A DNA stretch of 6,566 nt from JAWCLZ01 sp038850275 (lineage in GTDB: Archaea; Halobacteriota; JAWCLZ01): the NCBI GenBank assembly GCA_038850275.1, contig JAWCLZ010000044.1:1-6566 (forward strand). The letters are read 5' to 3'. The notes under the pieces were generated by a model. That model saw only the letters and a list, made by a program, of their open reading frames with translations, ran no database searches and had not been told where the DNA came from. Shown piece after piece: positions 4,444 to 6,566 of this stretch. The number at the start of each line of letters is the position of its first letter. Position 1 is the first letter of the stretch. Made by a program: the position numbers and the translations under genes.

Positions 4444-5298
4444 TTAAAATCTCTCTCCTTCCTCTATTTCTCGACAGTATCGACATAATGGATCGCTCAC
4501 ATCATAGGTTTCCACATCGATATCCTTGCATTTAATCCTCCTATTTTGTGTGAAAACACTTGCTTGCAGGTCAAAAACATATTTCCCAAGTTCAGATAAA
4601 CGCCTAGCGAAGTTAAATTCCTCTTCATTTATAATTGAATTTAAATCAAATTGATCCACCTCGAGGTTAAAGCCATTTGCTAGAAAATAGGCTTCTCTTC
4701 TAAAAGCTGAGTTCCTCCCATATAAGCGCTTCAACTGCAATGGGGAGTTGCCATAGAGTAGAAACCTCCAGAGATAGAGAGAATCTAGAGCACCATATTC
4801 ACCAATAGTTGGACCACTAACAGCAACAACACTGCTCCACCTGCAATTATCACGAGGACAGCGGAAATGGCGGAGCAATAAATTAAGCCAATTCACAGGT
4901 GCAAAAACATCTGCATCCACGCTAACTATAATCTCGCCATTAGCATTCCTAATCCCTAGATCTCTAGCATTGAGCTTACCCCTAGGTGCAAAAATTATTC
5001 TATCTACATATCGCTTCGCTTTTTCAACCGTGGCATCGCTACTATAGCTATCCACCACAATGACCTCGAAATAATCGGGATACTTAGCAAGGATATTTTG
5101 AGCTCTAATGCTCCTCAAACAATTCTCAATTAATGCCTCTTCATTATAAGTTGGAATTATGATTGATACAGAGCCAATGGGTGGTTTAACTTCATCAATT
5201 GCATTTTGTGCTCTAGAAGTAATATGATTCTCTAGAGCTAGCGTTGAAACTCCAAATAAACCACTCGCTATGAGTAAATTGCGAAATAAAGAATTCAT
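4444..5298 (-). CDS. Family 2 glycosyltransferase with N-terminal hydrophobic segment
   Basis: A 284-aa GT-A fold glycosyltransferase. Visible motifs: SIIIPTYNEEALIENCLRSI (45-64), the nucleotide-binding strand EVIVVDSYSSDAT (78-90), ARDLGIRNANGEIIVSVDADV (111-131) containing the metal-binding DAD at 128-130, and an acceptor-side region with RNSAFRREAYFLANGFN (195-211) and the acidic EEEFNFARRL (225-234). Residues 7-22 form a moderately hydrophobic stretch that could anchor it to the membrane. Cysteines occur as CPRDNC (147-152) and, near the C-terminus, KC and CRYC (257, 272, 275), which may bind metal or form disulfides. I start at the ATG at 5298, because GGATGA lies 6 nt upstream; an ATG at 5304 directly abuts the preceding stop. 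It ends the PEGA-protein operon and may glycosylate that surface protein, a lipid or a capsid component. The sugar donor cannot be read from sequence. Confidence 0.92.
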   Translation of the reverse strand: MNSLFRNLLIASGLFGVSTLALENHITSRAQNAIDEVKPPIGSVSIIIPTYNEEALIENCLRSIRAQNILAKYPDYFEVIVVDSYSSDATVEKAKRYVDRIIFAPRGKLNARDLGIRNANGEIIVSVDADVFAPVNWLNLLLRHFRCPRDNCRWSSVVAVSGPTIGEYGALDSLYLWRFLLYGNSPLQLKRLYGRNSAFRREAYFLANGFNLEVDQFDLNSIINEEEFNFARRLSELGKYVFDLQASVFTQNRRIKCKDIDVETYDVSDPLCRYCREIEEGERF

Positions 5299-5304
5299 TA
5301 CCAT

Positions 5305-5433
5305 TCATCCTTTTTTCTTGAGATTTCGAATGAGTTGAAAAACTTCTTCTCTAATTAACTCTAACTCAGAGTATAGTCTAGAGATATGCGTTGCAATATC
5401 GAGGAGCTTTGCCTCTAAGTCTTCCTCTCGCAT
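5305..5433 (-). CDS. Small 42-aa coiled-coil-like protein
   Basis: Encodes MREEDLEAKLLDIATHISRL, then an acidic and basic helix ending in LKKKG. Leu, Ile and Val recur at about every third or fourth position (L6, L10, L11, I13, I17, L20, L24, L26, I27, V31, L34, I35, L38), consistent with one amphipathic or coiled-coil helix. The ATG at 5433 has GAGAGG 7 nt upstream (5441-5446). Its stop abuts the glycosyltransferase gene, whose Shine-Dalgarno overlaps the end of this frame, so translation is probably coupled. It resembles the small helical gene before it in size and style, but I see no sequence match and no known family. It could be a scaffold or membrane-peripheral partner. Confidence 0.65.
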   Translation of the reverse strand: MREEDLEAKLLDIATHISRLYSELELIREEVFQLIRNLKKKG

Positions 5434-5452
5434 ACCTCTGCCTCTCGATTTT

Positions 5453-5554
5453 TCACCCAGTGATTGCAATTCTTATTATTTCAATTGCTGCTTTCAAAAG
5501 TTCAATAGCCTCGTGAACAAGTTGTATTCCTGCATTCAACATCTCCATGTTCAA
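5453..5554 (-). CDS. Tiny 33-aa amphipathic/hydrophobic helical peptide
   Basis: Encodes MNMEMLNAGIQLVHEAIELL, then KAAIEIIRIAITG. It is Ala, Ile and Leu rich with a few Glu and Lys, and could be a single amphipathic or membrane-surface helix. A very strong Shine-Dalgarno, GAGGTGAGG, lies just after the PEGA gene stop. From its GGTG core the TTG at 5554 is 7 nt away, matching the 6-7 nt spacing of the other genes here, while the ATG at 5548 is 13 nt away. I therefore prefer the TTG; the ATG start would give 31 aa. The gene sits 14 nt after the PEGA gene and 19 nt before the 42-aa gene. The product's role is unknown. Confidence 0.6.
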   Translation of the reverse strand: MNMEMLNAGIQLVHEAIELLKAAIEIIRIAITG

Positions 5555-5558
5555 AATA

Positions 5559-5567
5559 CCTCACCTC
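5559..5567 (-). promoter_or_regulatory. Strong Shine-Dalgarno of the 33-aa peptide gene
   Basis: On the minus strand this reads GAGGTGAGG, the longest match to the archaeal 16S tail in the window, immediately after the PEGA gene stop (5569-5571). Its spacing favours the TTG start at 5554 over the ATG at 5548. Confidence 0.7.
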
Positions 5568-5568
5568 T

Positions 5569-6566
5569 TTAAGCTACTTCTATTTTATACTCTGGAAAAG
5601 CGCTTCTAACCCAATTTATGAGTTTATCTCCCCAAATATTGTAGATAGTTCTGCTGAATTGTAGAGTAGCCCCTGCATATGCACCAACTGCTAAGCTTGC
5701 TTTGGACATGAATTCATAGGCAAGCCAGCCAAGAGCAAGTGCTCCAGCGCCTACAACTAAGTAGCCAGCTAAATCTTGAGTTGAAACATCGAATGTGAAA
5801 ACATTAGGTGCTGGCTGTGGTGGTGGGTAGTAGTATTCATAGGGATGTCCCCAATAGATTTCAAAGCAATGCCTCCAAGCATTAGAATTCCAATTATATA
5901 AGAAGTCTAGGTATTCCCTTGTTATCTCCACTATTTGCACGAGTTCGCCTTTTTCATATTGAGCCACTTTCCTCTCTGTAGGCATAACATCGAACCAAAG
6001 TTCATAGACATTACCCCTAGCCCCAGCTGGCGTTATATATCGCACTGCACTTGGTAAAGTTATTGGGAAGAGAACTGCTGAAACAAAATTTATCTCATCC
6101 GCAGCTATCTCAATCGTGTAACTCTTATCCCTATAGTCAGGGAGTTTGAATGTAATAGTATGAATCCCAGCTGCAACTAAATAATCCCTGTAGGTCCCAT
6201 CTCTAATTGATCCAGCATTGCCAACTTTAGCTCCATCTACATATACCTCTGCATTCGCAGGATCACTTTGAGTTCGAAGTATTCCCTTTCCAACCGATGG
6301 TGGTTTTCTCCAATCCTCAATGAGCTTCTTAATAGCTGAGGCTGAAACTAAACCGATAATCGCAGCTAAACCAAGGGTTTTAGCTAATTCAAGATAGGGA
6401 TTGTTATAGAGAGCTAATCCAATTTTGGAGAGTAAATTATAGCCATAGGTTTTCCAAGCAACTGCTTGCTCCTCAAGAGGCCAAGTAGCAATATCACCTT
6501 CAAACCTAGTTGGATCTGGATCAATTATAATTCCCAAGGATTTAAGATAATTCCAACTTGTATATG
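5569..6566 (-). CDS. PEGA-domain membrane protein, N-terminus beyond the window
   Basis: The frame stays open to the right edge, so the gene is partial at its 5' end and about 331 residues are visible. A TTG at 6537 is not convincing as a start. Counting from the edge, residues about 58-81 are a hydrophobic segment (LAKTLGLAAIIGLVSASAI). Residues about 94-160 are a PEGA domain with LRTQSDPANAEVYVDGAKVG, a short loop, and GIHTITFKLPDYRDKSYTIEI, which ends in the typical beta pattern. Then come an aromatic, Tyr/Pro-rich stretch (HPYEYYYPPPQPAP, about 240-253), a Gly/Ala-rich transmembrane segment (LAGYLVVGAGALALGWLAY, about 265-283) and a short hydrophilic tail. PEGA domains are found in surface proteins. 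Two membrane segments with a beta domain between them suggest an envelope or pilus-like structural protein. It heads the operon with the glycosyltransferase, which could modify it (inference). Confidence 0.8.
   Translation of the reverse strand, partial: YTSWNYLKSLGIIIDPDPTRFEGDIATWPLEEQAVAWKTYGYNLLSKIGLALYNNPYLELAKTLGLAAIIGLVSASAIKKLIEDWRKPPSVGKGILRTQSDPANAEVYVDGAKVGNAGSIRDGTYRDYLVAAGIHTITFKLPDYRDKSYTIEIAADEINFVSAVLFPITLPSAVRYITPAGARGNVYELWFDVMPTERKVAQYEKGELVQIVEITREYLDFLYNWNSNAWRHCFEIYWGHPYEYYYPPPQPAPNVFTFDVSTQDLAGYLVVGAGALALGWLAYEFMSKASLAVGAYAGATLQFSRTIYNIWGDKLINWVRSAFPEYKIEVA

Noticed and set aside
6535..6537. TTG at 6537 as the start of the PEGA protein
   Set aside because: The frame continues without a stop to the window edge and no Shine-Dalgarno or TATA box is placed correctly for this codon, so the gene most likely begins outside the window.

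Overview
The window looks like part of a compact, AT-rich archaeal mobile element, probably a virus or plasmid of a thermophile, rather than a cellular housekeeping region. Three signs point to archaea. Two first genes (76-aa gene, start 3172; SpoVG gene, start 3904) have a TATA-like box centred about 28 nt upstream of the ATG, the layout of leaderless archaeal transcripts; the DUF2103-like gene has a similar but closer box. Genes inside operons have Shine-Dalgarno sequences (mostly GGTG, GAGG or GGATG types) with a constant 6-7 nt spacer. The helicase has the five-cysteine insert and motif V/VI style of archaeal XPD/DinG proteins. The proteins are rich in Lys, Glu and Ile. The host and virus family cannot be named from this sequence alone.

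Right part (minus strand, 6566 to 4444): a surface or envelope-type operon. It holds a membrane protein with a PEGA domain that runs off the right edge, two tiny helical proteins (33 and 42 aa), and a family 2 glycosyltransferase with an N-terminal hydrophobic segment. The genes are nearly contiguous.

Middle part (about 4443 to 3173): a control region. A SpoVG-family nucleic-acid-binding protein on the plus strand is divergent from a DUF2103-like protein on the minus strand. SpoVG is followed by a small overlapping ORF that appears to have been split off by a 25-bp tandem duplication. Left of the DUF2103-like gene is about 300 bp without a gene. It holds two tandem palindromes with a covarying inner hairpin, a very AT-rich tract and a third inverted repeat. 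This block abuts the promoter of the left operon and is a good candidate for a replication origin or operator.

Left part (minus strand, 3172 to 1): a tightly coupled replication-type operon: a 76-aa protein, a 40-aa helical protein, a 112-aa unknown, an Fe-S XPD/DinG-like helicase, and a 268-aa protein with an OB-fold-like region and two homologous helical repeats at its C-terminus. Overlaps and short gaps suggest coordinated translation. The probable logic is an origin and promoter block feeding a helicase plus candidate ssDNA-binding protein, a separate divergent regulator pair, and a glycosylation and membrane-protein module.
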